Source of the DNA: Leptofilum sp050292445
Lineage (GTDB): Bacteria; Chloroflexota; Anaerolineae; Promineifilales; Promineifilaceae
Assembly (NCBI GenBank): GCA_050292445.1
Contig: JBNKLQ010000171.1
Span: 1 to 13,420, forward strand
DNA length: 13,420 nucleotides
Reading direction: 5' to 3'
Part shown: positions 1 to 6,820 of the stretch, piece by piece
How positions within the stretch are numbered: position 1 is the first letter of the stretch
How the letters are laid out: the number at the start of each line of letters is the position of its first letter
Notes under the pieces: model-generated
What the model was told of the DNA's origin: nothing
The model's database searches: none
What the model saw: the letters and a program-made list of their open reading frames with translations, nothing else
Made by a program: the position numbers and the translations under genes

Positions 1-37
1 AGAAGTGGTGGATGTTGCCCTGTTGGCCGCTGATTAG
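1..37. other. Left edge, no feature seen
   Basis: This is the stretch after the stop of the first minus-strand gene. No hairpin or coding signal can be supported in it. Confidence 0.5.
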
Positions 38-1237
38 CTAATCCAGACCGGCCCAGTTTTTGAGCCATGCTTCTAAATCTTCGGGCTGGTTGGCCACAAC
101 GGCCGTAAATTTCACGCCTGGATAATGCTGCTGGAACCAGCTGGCGGTCAGCACTTCGGGCCAATGGTGTGGGTTCACCGCCAACACGTGCCGGTTTTCC
201 AGATTACCAATCCCCGCATCATCGGCTGAGTAGCCAATGGTGAAACGGCCGTCGTAGCCCCCTTTGGCTGCGGCCAAAACCCACTTTTGGCTGGCCGTGG
301 GCGGCAGCAGCACATAAACGCGACGATAGTTGTAGCGGGCATCATCGCTGGGTACCAGCTGCACATTACGCGCCACCTGCAGCAGCCGCAGCGCCAGCAG
401 CCGCGCCCCAAAATCCCCCACAAAACGAATGTCGTACAGGCCGTCAATGTCCGTGGTAAATTGATAGCGCCACAAATAGCGGTCGTCGTCAACCGTGCGT
501 CCTTTGTTGACGACCTTGCCCCAGGTGTCATCCGGCCGATTGACGATGAGGTCCACATGGGTGTGTTCGCGGCTGGAGGAGATAACGGCCGTAATCGGTT
601 CCCCCGGTTTTGGCTGCTCTGGCTCCAGCGAGATGTGCGTGTCGCCCAGCCCTACAATGTTCACACCCCGCTTGTGCCGCCCAATCGGACGCAGAAAGGC
701 ATTGCGCCAAAAGACAGATTGCAGCCGTTTGGGCAAATTCGGTGACGATTTCAGATAAACGGTGATGATGGCGGCTTCCGCTTCTGCCTGGATGCGCAAT
801 GTTTCCCAACGGCTCAGCGGTTGTGAAACGTCGCTCCAGGAAATAAGCGGGCTGGTGGGGTCCAGGCCGCCCGTCGGGTCGATGCCGATTTGCAGATTGA
901 CGTCGCTGGCTTCCAATTGGCTGCCGGGAGAGGCGTCCTCACTGGACCACGCTTGCCCTTCGACGCTCAGTTCGTACTCGTTACCGGCCACGGAGGGCAG
1001 CTGCTGCCACAGTCCGGCTTCGTGGGTGCCCCAAGGGGTGCTAAGCTGCTGGGTCAGGCTGTCATCCATCGTGTAGGCGCTAAAGACAGGCTTGCGATTT
1101 TTCCAGTCGGGCGCGCCTTCAGCGGGGTCCAGCCACCAGGGTGCCCAGCCACCAGCGATGATTAATTGTTTGTCGTTCCGATAAGGATGAAAAGGTTTGC
1201 CAATACGGCCGTTTGTTAGTAGTTCGGTTCGTGCCAT
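38..1237 (-). CDS. Hypothetical beta-sandwich protein: carbohydrate-binding-like plus Ig-like domain
   Basis: 399 residues, ATG start, TAG stop. Residues about 5-190 resemble the jelly-roll carbohydrate-binding-like modules common in Chloroflexota exported proteins: an early LLTNG, many Trp, an IGIDPTGG segment at 117-124, a W-E-T-L strand at 144-147 and a VFWRNAFL strand at 175-182. Residues about 199-290 look like an Ig-like or bacterial 'filamin-type' sandwich (PKPGEPITAVIS, then LYDIRFVGDFG). The last ~100 residues (RVYVLLPP, SADDAGIG, HVLAVNPHHWP) are a module I do not recognise; its HYPGV and terminal Trp-rich helix suggest a compact alpha/beta fold. There is no signal peptide or membrane segment, which is odd for such domains. 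The start lies 23 bases after the radC stop and no good ribosome site is visible, so it is probably read from the same transcript. Role unknown; sugar or cell-wall binding is a guess. Confidence 0.8.
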   Translation of the reverse strand: MARTELLTNGRIGKPFHPYRNDKQLIIAGGWAPWWLDPAEGAPDWKNRKPVFSAYTMDDSLTQQLSTPWGTHEAGLWQQLPSVAGNEYELSVEGQAWSSEDASPGSQLEASDVNLQIGIDPTGGLDPTSPLISWSDVSQPLSRWETLRIQAEAEAAIITVYLKSSPNLPKRLQSVFWRNAFLRPIGRHKRGVNIVGLGDTHISLEPEQPKPGEPITAVISSSREHTHVDLIVNRPDDTWGKVVNKGRTVDDDRYLWRYQFTTDIDGLYDIRFVGDFGARLLALRLLQVARNVQLVPSDDARYNYRRVYVLLPPTASQKWVLAAAKGGYDGRFTIGYSADDAGIGNLENRHVLAVNPHHWPEVLTASWFQQHYPGVKFTAVVANQPEDLEAWLKNWAGLD

Positions 1238-1260
1238 AGCGTAACAGTTTACTTGTTTTA

Positions 1261-2004
1261 CTACGAAAATCCCAGCCCGCGTTCCTTCAACGAGACAAAG
1301 CGATTGTGTCCAATCACAATATGATCCAGTACATCAATATTGAGCAGCGATCCGGCCTGGACAATTTGCCGGGTGACGGATACATCTTCGGGGGAAGGGG
1401 ATGGATCGCCTGAGGGATGGTTATGGGCCACAATAAATGCGGCCGCATTTTCCTTAATCGCTGCGCGAAACAGCTCTCCAATGCGAATGACAGACGTATT
1501 CAGGCTGCCGATGTAAATGGTTGGTGTGCCCAGCACCCGATTGCGCGTATCCATCAGAATGAGCCGCAAATGCTCTTTGTCTAAAAAGCTCATCTCTGAC
1601 ATGAGTAAATTGGCAGCGTCAGCCGGGGAGGTGATGCGCGGTTTTTCTTCCGGGGCAGTGGTTAACAAACGACGGCCGATTTCCAAGGCGGCCTTGATTT
1701 CCACCGCCTTGGCTGGCCCCACGCCTTTCATCTCGGTGAGTTCGGCAATGGATGCCCGCGCCAGTCCCGGCAAGTCTTTGAAGGTACTCAGCAGCCGCTC
1801 GGCCAGCCGCAGTACGTTTTCGCCAGGAACGCCGGAGCGCAAAATGATGGCCAGCAATTCAGCGGTGGAGACGGCGCGTTCGCCAACTTTTAGCAGCCGT
1901 TCGCGGGGACGGTCATGTTCCGCCATGTCCCGCATCATTAAGGTGTAGACGGCCGTTTGCCCACCATCCTCCTGCTGTCCATTCTCCATGTTACTCGTTG
2001 ACAT
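1261..2004 (-). CDS. radC: RadC family JAMM (MPN+) domain protein
   Basis: 247 residues, near the usual RadC length (about 220-240). A helix-hairpin-helix region lies at about 78-108 (LPGLARASIAELTEMKGVGP). The JAMM domain follows at about 123-245 and has the metal-binding signature: HNHPSGD at 194-200 and Asp207 after the PSP run. The JAMM fold coordinates zinc in deubiquitinase-like peptidases. The activity of RadC itself is unsettled and the old name 'DNA repair protein' is not well supported. The chosen ATG overlaps the upstream gene by 14 bases. An alternative in-frame ATG at 1989 sits one base after that gene's TAA and gives a shorter N-terminus (from Met6); neither start has a strong ribosome site. 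Tight spacing on both sides implies one transcript with its two neighbours. Family assignment is secure, function is not. Confidence 0.96.
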   Translation of the reverse strand: MSTSNMENGQQEDGGQTAVYTLMMRDMAEHDRPRERLLKVGERAVSTAELLAIILRSGVPGENVLRLAERLLSTFKDLPGLARASIAELTEMKGVGPAKAVEIKAALEIGRRLLTTAPEEKPRITSPADAANLLMSEMSFLDKEHLRLILMDTRNRVLGTPTIYIGSLNTSVIRIGELFRAAIKENAAAFIVAHNHPSGDPSPSPEDVSVTRQIVQAGSLLNIDVLDHIVIGHNRFVSLKERGLGFS

Positions 2005-2176
2005 CCACGTTGCCCATCAATTCTAGAAACTCTTCCCATTCGTCAGAAGCCAGGTGCAAAGTAATGCTGCCCAGTTCGATATGGTAAATGAAGCCTTCGT
2101 CATCCGGGCTGCGCCAGACGGCGAAATTTTCAGTTTCTGCCACCATATCCACTTCTAAATTTTCATCTTTACTCAT
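1991..2176 (-). CDS. Small acidic hypothetical protein (61 aa)
   Basis: 61 residues, strongly acidic, with no signal peptide or membrane segment. I do not recognise the family. The middle (FAVWRSPDDEGFIYHIELGS) reads as a beta-hairpin with Trp and aromatic positions, followed by a strand (ITLHLA) and an acidic helix (DEWEEFLELM), so a compact alpha/beta fold is likely. The ATG has a good ribosome site: AAAAGGA at 2188-2194, about 11 bases upstream. The 3' end overlaps radC by 14 bases, or abuts its alternative start, which suggests translational coupling. It is the first gene of the minus-strand run leading to radC and the beta-sandwich protein. Real gene likely; function unknown. Confidence 0.75.
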   Translation of the reverse strand: MSKDENLEVDMVAETENFAVWRSPDDEGFIYHIELGSITLHLASDEWEEFLELMGNVDVNE

Positions 2177-2278
2177 TGGTTTGTTTATCCTTTTGGCATG
2201 AGGTTGTATTTTCCAAAGAGAACCGAAGAATCAGTGTGCTTCGGCATTTGGCACGGCGCAAACGGCCGTGTGGATAAT

Positions 2279-2307
2279 ATTGTATGATTGTTTGCGGAAT
2301 GAACCAA
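2279..2307 (-). promoter_or_regulatory. Candidate sigma70-type promoter for the small gene-radC operon
   Basis: On the minus strand TTGGTT (2302-2307) and TACAAT (2279-2284) are separated by exactly 17 bases. Three -35 bases and five -10 bases match consensus. It would start transcription near 2272 and give a leader of about 95 bases before the ATG at 2176. That leader includes an ACGGCCGT copy at 2262 and a 6-bp hairpin (2223-2228 with 2239-2244). Confidence 0.4.
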
Positions 2308-2311
2308 CTAT

Positions 2312-2396
2312 GTAACCGTCCAACAATAATTTCCTTTACCAAAGGACGGTTACTCAAAACTGTCCGCACAATTTCGCTAACTTATTTGTGGACAGT
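2312..2396. repeat. Stacked inverted repeats upstream of the radC operon
   Basis: GTAACCGTCC (2312-2321) is a perfect inverse of GGACGGTTAC (2344-2353), with a 22-base spacer. The second arm is itself followed by ACTGTCC (2359-2365), which can pair with GGACGGT allowing one G-T pair, and again with TGTGGACAGT (2387-2396). Four related half-sites therefore alternate in orientation over 85 bases, between the end of the AI-2E family gene and the candidate radC promoter. This could be a terminator or attenuator for the upstream gene, or an operator with repeated half-sites. No T-tract follows the arms, so a simple terminator is less likely. Confidence 0.5.
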
Positions 2397-2398
2397 CA

Positions 2399-3628
2399 CT
2401 ATGCAGTTGCTGTGCTGTCTTGTTTATCCTGGGCAGGAGGGGACGCTGGATTAGAAACGGCCGTTGGCGCAGGAGGTGTCGCCCGCTCAAATGGCAAGAA
2501 GTCGTCAGAAAATGGGTCCTGATCGGTCAGTTTGTAATAAATATACATCCAGATCAGTCGAATAGTGGCCAAGACCGGGGCTGCCAACAAAATACCCAAA
2601 ATACCCGCTACACTGGCCCCACCCAATACTCCCAACAGCACCGCCATTGGATGCAACTTCAGATGATGGCCAATAATGCGTGGCACCAAATAATAGTTTT
2701 CCATCTGGTAGACAACCCCGTAGATGATCAGAACCAACATGGCAAACCAAAATGGCGACATTAGACTGCCCAACCAACTTGCATCCGCCTGAATGGCGGC
2801 AATAACGACAGCTGGTATCGCGGCCAAAATGGGACCAAATGTGGGAATAAGCTCCATCAGTCCGGCGATCAAGGCTAAGGTGATGGCATTGGGCAAGCCA
2901 ATAATCAGCGCAATGACAAAAATAATGGCACCAACAACCCCGCAAAGCACCAACTGTCCCCGCAAAAAGGCGTTCCAGGTTGTGCTAATGCCTTCTGTCA
3001 GCCGGATCAAATCCTCCTGGTAAGATTTTGGGGCCAGCCTTAGCAGTGATTCAAACAATGATTCATGGTCTTTCACCAAATAAAAGGACAGAAACAATAC
3101 CATGATTGTCCAGCCGACGGTTGAGATAGTTGCTGTGGCCAGACTGCCAAAAATGCTAATGGTTTGCCCTCCAAGCGTTTGCACAACCTCAACTAAATTG
3201 CTGCTTAATGAGGTAAAGAGCTGATCGAGTGAGAGCTGATCAACCGGGAGAACAATTTCATCGGCCAGCACAATCGGTTCCTGGAAGAATTCGCCAATAT
3301 CCCGAATGTATTGCGGGGTGCGGTGAATGAAGTTGGAAACCTGCGTCACAATTGGGTTAATGGTGCTGACCGGGATCGAAACCAGTGCGGCCACGAGCAG
3401 CAGATAAATAATACCAATGGAGAGATTGCGGGACAGCGGTGTTCGGTTTGTAAGCTGGTTGACCAATGGGTCGATGAGGTAAGCAAGGATCATGGCCATG
3501 CTGAGCGGCAGCAGCAGTAGGCGAAAGCGATAGAGAGCCAGGGCCAAAAGGAGTAGCAGGACCATCAGGACCAGGCGCTTGTTATTGGCACTCCAGAGCG
3601 GGGAGCTGGTTCGAACATTGCGTTTCAT
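2399..3628 (-). CDS. AI-2E family transporter (PerM-like membrane protein)
   Basis: 409 residues with about seven to eight membrane segments: two early ones at about 19-52 (separated by RFR), then about 70-92, 157-185, 225-250, 250-280, 292-310 and 327-360. Family hallmarks are present: ELIPTFGP at 259-266 and NYYLVPRIIG at 311-320, followed by a Gly-rich helix (LLGVLGG). The extracytoplasmic loop at about 93-155 is typical. A Pro/Ala-rich cytoplasmic tail (383-409) follows the last helix and looks disordered. Members move or export diverse small substrates; the AI-2 name comes from TqsA and cannot be assumed here. The ATG has a GGGA ribosome site about 9 bases upstream. The gene appears to be single, with its own upstream region of about 250 bases. 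Family call firm, substrate unknown. Confidence 0.93.
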   Translation of the reverse strand: MKRNVRTSSPLWSANNKRLVLMVLLLLLALALYRFRLLLLPLSMAMILAYLIDPLVNQLTNRTPLSRNLSIGIIYLLLVAALVSIPVSTINPIVTQVSNFIHRTPQYIRDIGEFFQEPIVLADEIVLPVDQLSLDQLFTSLSSNLVEVVQTLGGQTISIFGSLATATISTVGWTIMVLFLSFYLVKDHESLFESLLRLAPKSYQEDLIRLTEGISTTWNAFLRGQLVLCGVVGAIIFVIALIIGLPNAITLALIAGLMELIPTFGPILAAIPAVVIAAIQADASWLGSLMSPFWFAMLVLIIYGVVYQMENYYLVPRIIGHHLKLHPMAVLLGVLGGASVAGILGILLAAPVLATIRLIWMYIYYKLTDQDPFSDDFLPFERATPPAPTAVSNPASPPAQDKQDSTATA

Positions 3629-3661
3629 GTTTTTGATCCCAATTACTGAACGTGATAGGAA

Positions 3662-3679
3662 ACGGCCGTTTACGGCCGT
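3662..3679. repeat. Tandem pair of ACGGCCGT palindromes
   Basis: Two copies of the window-wide ACGGCCGT palindrome (3662-3669 and 3672-3679) are separated by two bases, about 35 bases upstream of the AI-2E family gene. It is the only place in the window where copies are adjacent. Each can form a small cruciform, or the two can pair with each other. The rest of the 3629-3798 spacer is A/T-rich with a CACACAC run. A TTGACA-like hexamer on the minus strand (3748-3753) has no -10 box at normal spacing. Confidence 0.7.
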
Positions 3680-3798
3680 CTATCCAATAAATTAAAAACA
3701 ACCAAAGGGCAGGACACACCCACACACCTATTGTACCGGTAAAAACCTGTCAAAAAGTATGACATTTTACTATGATCGGAAATAAAATTGCGTTCAAG

Positions 3799-3834
3799 AA
3801 AAAAGCCCAGGCTATTTTGTTTAGCCTGGGCTTT
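3799..3834 (-). terminator. Rho-independent terminator of pnp
   Basis: A perfect 13-bp stem (arms 3802-3814 and 3822-3834, core AGCCCAGGCT) has a 7-base loop and is followed on the minus strand by six T (complement of the A-run 3799-3804). It lies 42 bases after the pnp stop. Confidence 0.92.
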
Positions 3835-3876
3835 GATGTTGGTTAAAACATTCAGGTTGGTTGCCCAGCCCAGTTA

Positions 3877-6078
3877 TTACCGTCGATTGCCGCCACGTCC
3901 ACCGCGATTGTCACGACCACGGCCACCGCCACGGTTGCCGCCGCTTGACCGCTTAGGCTTGTCATCTTCGCGCGCTTCTTCCAGGGTAAACCCTTCCAAA
4001 ACCGCCTTGCGAGACAGCCGCACTTTGCCGTCTGGTGTCACATCGGTAACCATCACCATAACCTCATCACCCAGTTGCAGAGAGTCTTCGACCCGCTTTA
4101 CGTGCTCAGCGGAAATTTGGGAGATGTGAACCAGGCCATCCGTGCCAGGCAAGAACTCGATGAATGCGCCAAAGTCCGTGATGCGCACCACCTTACCTGG
4201 ATAAATCTGGCCCGGTTCAGGCGATTTGGTCATCGCGTCAATTTGATTGGCGGCCATTTCTGCCTTCGGGCCATCAACGCCCGCTACAAAGATGGTGCCA
4301 TCTTCTTGGATGTCAATGGAGACTTCATATGTTTCTTCCAGGCTGCGAATGGTAGCGCCGCCTTTACCAATGACCGCACCAATCTTATCGGGATCAATCT
4401 TGACGGTGAGCATGCGGGGTGCATGGTCACTGAGGTTGGTCCGAGGCTCGGATATTGTTTCCAGCATGTTGGCCAGAATGTGCATCCGCCCGGCATGCGC
4501 TTGTTCCAGGGCCTCCGCCATCAATTCTTTGGTCAGGCCTGCAATTTTGATGTCCATCTGCAAGGCTGTGATGCCTTGGCTGGTGCCAGCAACTTTGAAA
4601 TCCATGTCGCCCAAGTGATCTTCCATTCCCTGAATGTCGGTCAGAACGGCGTACTTGTCGCCTTCTTTGACCAAACCCATAGCCACACCGGCCACAGGAC
4701 GTTTAATCGGCACGCCGCAATCCATCAGCGCTAGGGTGGAGGCGCAGACGCTGGCCTGGCTGGTGCTGCCGTTGGAGGAAAGTACCTCAGACACCACGCG
4801 AATGGTGTAGGGGAACAGTTCTTCAGAGGGGATCATGGGGCGTAGGGCGGTTTCTGCCAGGGCACCATGCCCAATTTCGCGCCGTTTGGGGCCACGCAGG
4901 AACCAGGTTTCGCCAGTTGAGAAAGGCGGGAAGTTGTAATGGTGCATGTAGCGGCGCGTGTCATCGCTGGTGAGCCCTTCAATTTTCTGAGCTTCGCGTG
5001 GGGTGCCCAGGGTTGCTAAAGAAAGCACCTGGGTTTCACCGCGTTTGAACAGGCCAGAGCCGTGGGTGCGGGGCACGATGCCAATTTCGGAGGAAAGCGG
5101 CCGTACTGTGGTGTAATTACGGCCGTCTGGACGAATGCCTTCATACAAGATACGGTCACGAATCGCTTTCTTCTGCACGCTGGTAATCACTTCACGTACT
5201 TCACTGAGGTTGGTTGTTTCGTCCATCTCGGAGAAGTCATTGACGATTTCTTCGCGCAGGTCGCCCATTTCGTCGTTACGTTCGTGCCGGTCGGTGATGT
5301 TGGCAACGATGTCGGTGATGCGGCTGCCGATTTTTTCTTTAACGGCCGTTTCCAACGCCTCATCTACCGAGTTGATTACCACCTCGTCTTTCTCTTTACC
5401 AACCGCTGCCCGCATCTCATTCACCATGTCGATGAATGGCTGCATAGCGGCATGGCCAAACTCCAGGGCATCAACCAGCACTGCTTCCGTGACCTCATCA
5501 GCGCCCGCTTCCACCATGATGATTGCCTCTTTGGTGCCCGCCATGCGCAAGTCCAGGCTGCTGTTTTCCATTTCTTGCTGCGTGGGATTGGCCACAAATT
5601 CACCGTCGATGTAGCCGACACGTACAGCGCCAATGGGGCCAGCCCAAGGAATGTTAGAGATGTGCAGCGCGGCGCTTGCGGCGTTTACAGCCATGATGTC
5701 CAGGTGGTGGACACCATCAGCCGACAGCGTGCTGGTGATTATTTGTACCTCATTGCGCATGCCTTTGGGGAATAACGGCCGTAGCGGTCGATCCGTCAAG
5801 CGGGAAACCAAAACCGCATCGGTGGTGGGACGCCCTTCACGTTTGAAATAGCTACCGGGAATACGGCCGCCAGCATACATTTTCTCCTCAAAGTCCACGC
5901 TCAGGGGGAAGAAATCCAGCCCTTCGCGGACAGATCTGGACATAGTAGCGGTGGATATGAGCATACAATCGCCCACACGAATGGTGACGGCACCGCCAGC
6001 TTGCTCAGCCAGCTTACCTGTGGCAACGGTAATTTCGTCGTTGCCAACGCGGGTAGTAAAACTTTGTTCAGAACTCAT
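3877..6078 (-). CDS. pnp: Polyribonucleotide nucleotidyltransferase (PNPase)
   Basis: 733 residues from the preferred ATG. PNPase degrades RNA 3' to 5' by phosphorolysis as a cytoplasmic trimer. Domain order is complete: first RNase PH core (about 8-140), helical domain (about 235-310), second RNase PH core (about 316-455) with RGETQ at 346-350 and the catalytic Asp set at 487/491/493 in EDHLGDMDF, KH domain (about 556-615) with GKGG at 571-574, and S1 domain (about 623-692). A short Gly/Arg tail (about 709-733, RGG-like) may add RNA binding. An in-frame ATG 15 bases upstream (6093) is rejected as the start because the ribosome site GGAGGT (6086-6091) lies between it and the ATG at 6078, with a 7-base gap. 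It sits downstream of rpsO, the usual pairing, with a foldable leader that could mediate autoregulation. Confidence 0.98.
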   Translation of the reverse strand: MSSEQSFTTRVGNDEITVATGKLAEQAGGAVTIRVGDCMLISTATMSRSVREGLDFFPLSVDFEEKMYAGGRIPGSYFKREGRPTTDAVLVSRLTDRPLRPLFPKGMRNEVQIITSTLSADGVHHLDIMAVNAASAALHISNIPWAGPIGAVRVGYIDGEFVANPTQQEMENSSLDLRMAGTKEAIIMVEAGADEVTEAVLVDALEFGHAAMQPFIDMVNEMRAAVGKEKDEVVINSVDEALETAVKEKIGSRITDIVANITDRHERNDEMGDLREEIVNDFSEMDETTNLSEVREVITSVQKKAIRDRILYEGIRPDGRNYTTVRPLSSEIGIVPRTHGSGLFKRGETQVLSLATLGTPREAQKIEGLTSDDTRRYMHHYNFPPFSTGETWFLRGPKRREIGHGALAETALRPMIPSEELFPYTIRVVSEVLSSNGSTSQASVCASTLALMDCGVPIKRPVAGVAMGLVKEGDKYAVLTDIQGMEDHLGDMDFKVAGTSQGITALQMDIKIAGLTKELMAEALEQAHAGRMHILANMLETISEPRTNLSDHAPRMLTVKIDPDKIGAVIGKGGATIRSLEETYEVSIDIQEDGTIFVAGVDGPKAEMAANQIDAMTKSPEPGQIYPGKVVRITDFGAFIEFLPGTDGLVHISQISAEHVKRVEDSLQLGDEVMVMVTDVTPDGKVRLSRKAVLEGFTLEEAREDDKPKRSSGGNRGGGRGRDNRGGRGGNRR

Positions 6079-6085
6079 TGAATAA

Positions 6086-6091
6086 ACCTCC
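6086..6091 (-). promoter_or_regulatory. Ribosome binding site that sets the pnp start
   Basis: GGAGGT on the minus strand lies 7 bases before the ATG at 6078. It overlaps the G of the alternative upstream ATG (6093), which therefore cannot use it. Confidence 0.88.
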
Positions 6092-6110
6092 ATAAAAGGT
6101 TAGATGTTAA

Positions 6111-6220
6111 GAAAAGCGATAGTTTGAAAACACAAACTGCTGGATAGATTGCTGTCAGCAATCTGCCAGCGTTTCAGGCAATGATGCGAGCTAAATAAAA
6201 CGCTTTCCTGTTCGCTTTTC
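6111..6220 (-). promoter_or_regulatory. Structured 5' leader of pnp mRNA
   Basis: A 9-bp perfect inverted repeat (GAAAAGCGA at 6111-6119 with TCGCTTTTC at 6212-6220) encloses two hairpins. One has 6-bp arms AGTTTG/CAAACT (6121-6126 and 6133-6138). The other is long: arms at 6139-6143 and 6166-6170 continue, after a small internal loop, into AGATTGCT/AGCAATCT (6146-6153 and 6157-6164) with a 3-base loop. A further 6-bp pair, ACATAC/GTATGT, lies at 6256-6261 and 6275-6280. The whole sits about 30-140 bases before the pnp start. In E. coli a pnp leader stem is cut by RNase III and then used for PNPase autoregulation; a similar role here is inference. Confidence 0.55.
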
Positions 6221-6331
6221 GGTTGGAGGGGATGGATTAGGGACTGGGGATTGGCACATACACGGACTCCTGCCGTATGTAACAATACCCAATTCCTAAA
6301 CTGCCAGATCCACTCCAAAAATTAATAAAAT

Positions 6332-6356
6332 AGAGGGGCACCGTCTGCGCCCCTCT
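6332..6356 (-). terminator. Terminator between rpsO and pnp
   Basis: An 8-bp stem (AGAGGGGC 6332-6339 with GCCCCTCT 6349-6356) has a 9-base loop. On the minus strand it is followed by a T-rich run (complement of 6315-6331). It lies 14 bases after the rpsO stop, so pnp probably also has its own promoter or relies on partial read-through. Confidence 0.85.
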
Positions 6357-6370
6357 TCATGCCAATTTAA

Positions 6371-6640
6371 TTAACGACGTAGACCCAAACGGCCCAAAAT
6401 CTCGCGGTACCGTTCTGGATGACGTTTGCGCAGGTAGGCCAGCAAACGACGACGCTTGCCAACTAACTTGAGCAGACCCCGGCGGGAGCTTTCGTCATGC
6501 TTGTGCATCCGCAGATGTTCCTGTAACTGCTTAATGCGACGGTCAAAAATCGCAATTTGCACCTCAGCAGAGCCTGTGTCGCCGTCATGTTGAGCAAAAT
6601 CGGTAATTAATTCGGCTTTTTCTGTACCATCTAGTGGCAT
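6371..6640 (-). CDS. rpsO: Small ribosomal subunit protein uS15
   Basis: 89 residues, exactly the usual S15 length. It carries the recognisable core: FAQHDGDTGSAEVQIA at about 15-30 (16S rRNA contact loop), the I-K-Q-L-Q-E-H-L helix, HKHDESSRRGLL at about 46-57, and RRRLLAYLRK followed by the basic C-terminus ending RLGLRR. S15 binds the 16S central domain early in 30S assembly. The ATG has a strong ribosome site (GGAGGT, 6649-6654, 8-base gap). It precedes pnp on the same strand, separated by a terminator. A promoter with a perfect TATAAT lies about 80 bases upstream. Confidence 0.98.
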   Translation of the reverse strand: MPLDGTEKAELITDFAQHDGDTGSAEVQIAIFDRRIKQLQEHLRMHKHDESSRRGLLKLVGKRRRLLAYLRKRHPERYREILGRLGLRR

Positions 6641-6717
6641 AAGGTTGAACCTCCAAAATATCTAATTTAGCCTGTTGGCCGCCGTGCCGATGTCGTCGCA
6701 CCTCCAAGCCATCGAAG

Positions 6718-6746
6718 ATTATAGCTTAAACAAATCACTTTACAAA
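6718..6746 (-). promoter_or_regulatory. Probable rpsO promoter
   Basis: On the minus strand a perfect TATAAT (6718-6723) has TTTGTA (6741-6746) 17 bases upstream as a weak -35 box. The predicted start near 6711 gives a leader of about 70 bases before rpsO. Confidence 0.6.
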
Positions 6747-6747
6747 T

Positions 6748-6775
6748 TTGCCCAGGAAAAAGGGTATAGTATAGT
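6748..6775 (+). promoter_or_regulatory. Candidate promoter of the PqqD/HprK-like operon
   Basis: TTGCCC (6748-6753) and TATAGT (6770-6775) are 16 bases apart. A second overlapping TATAGT (6765-6770) pairs poorly with TTTACA (6739-6744) at 20 bases. It lies about 45 bases before the GTG start at 6821 and back to back with the rpsO promoter, so the two may interfere. Confidence 0.45.
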
Positions 6776-6820
6776 TGGGCAACAATCTGGCAAACAAAAA
6801 CAAATCAGGAGAATTAGCAG

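Noticed and set aside
2169..2369. 66-codon minus-strand frame with GTG start
   Set aside because: It covers the inverted-repeat and promoter region, overlaps the start of the 61-codon gene, has no ribosome site and no protein-like character.
4075..4734. 219-codon plus-strand open frame inside pnp
   Set aside because: Antisense shadow of a fully conserved PNPase; its sequence shows no recognisable motif, and the same holds for the 237-codon frame at 5062-5775.
6091..6093. Upstream in-frame ATG for pnp
   Set aside because: The ribosome site lies after it, so the ATG at 6078 is the better start.
6660..6711. Sixteen-codon upstream ORF in the rpsO leader (ATG at about 6707, minus strand)
   Set aside because: It has no ribosome site of its own and no sign of conservation can be judged; it may be chance.
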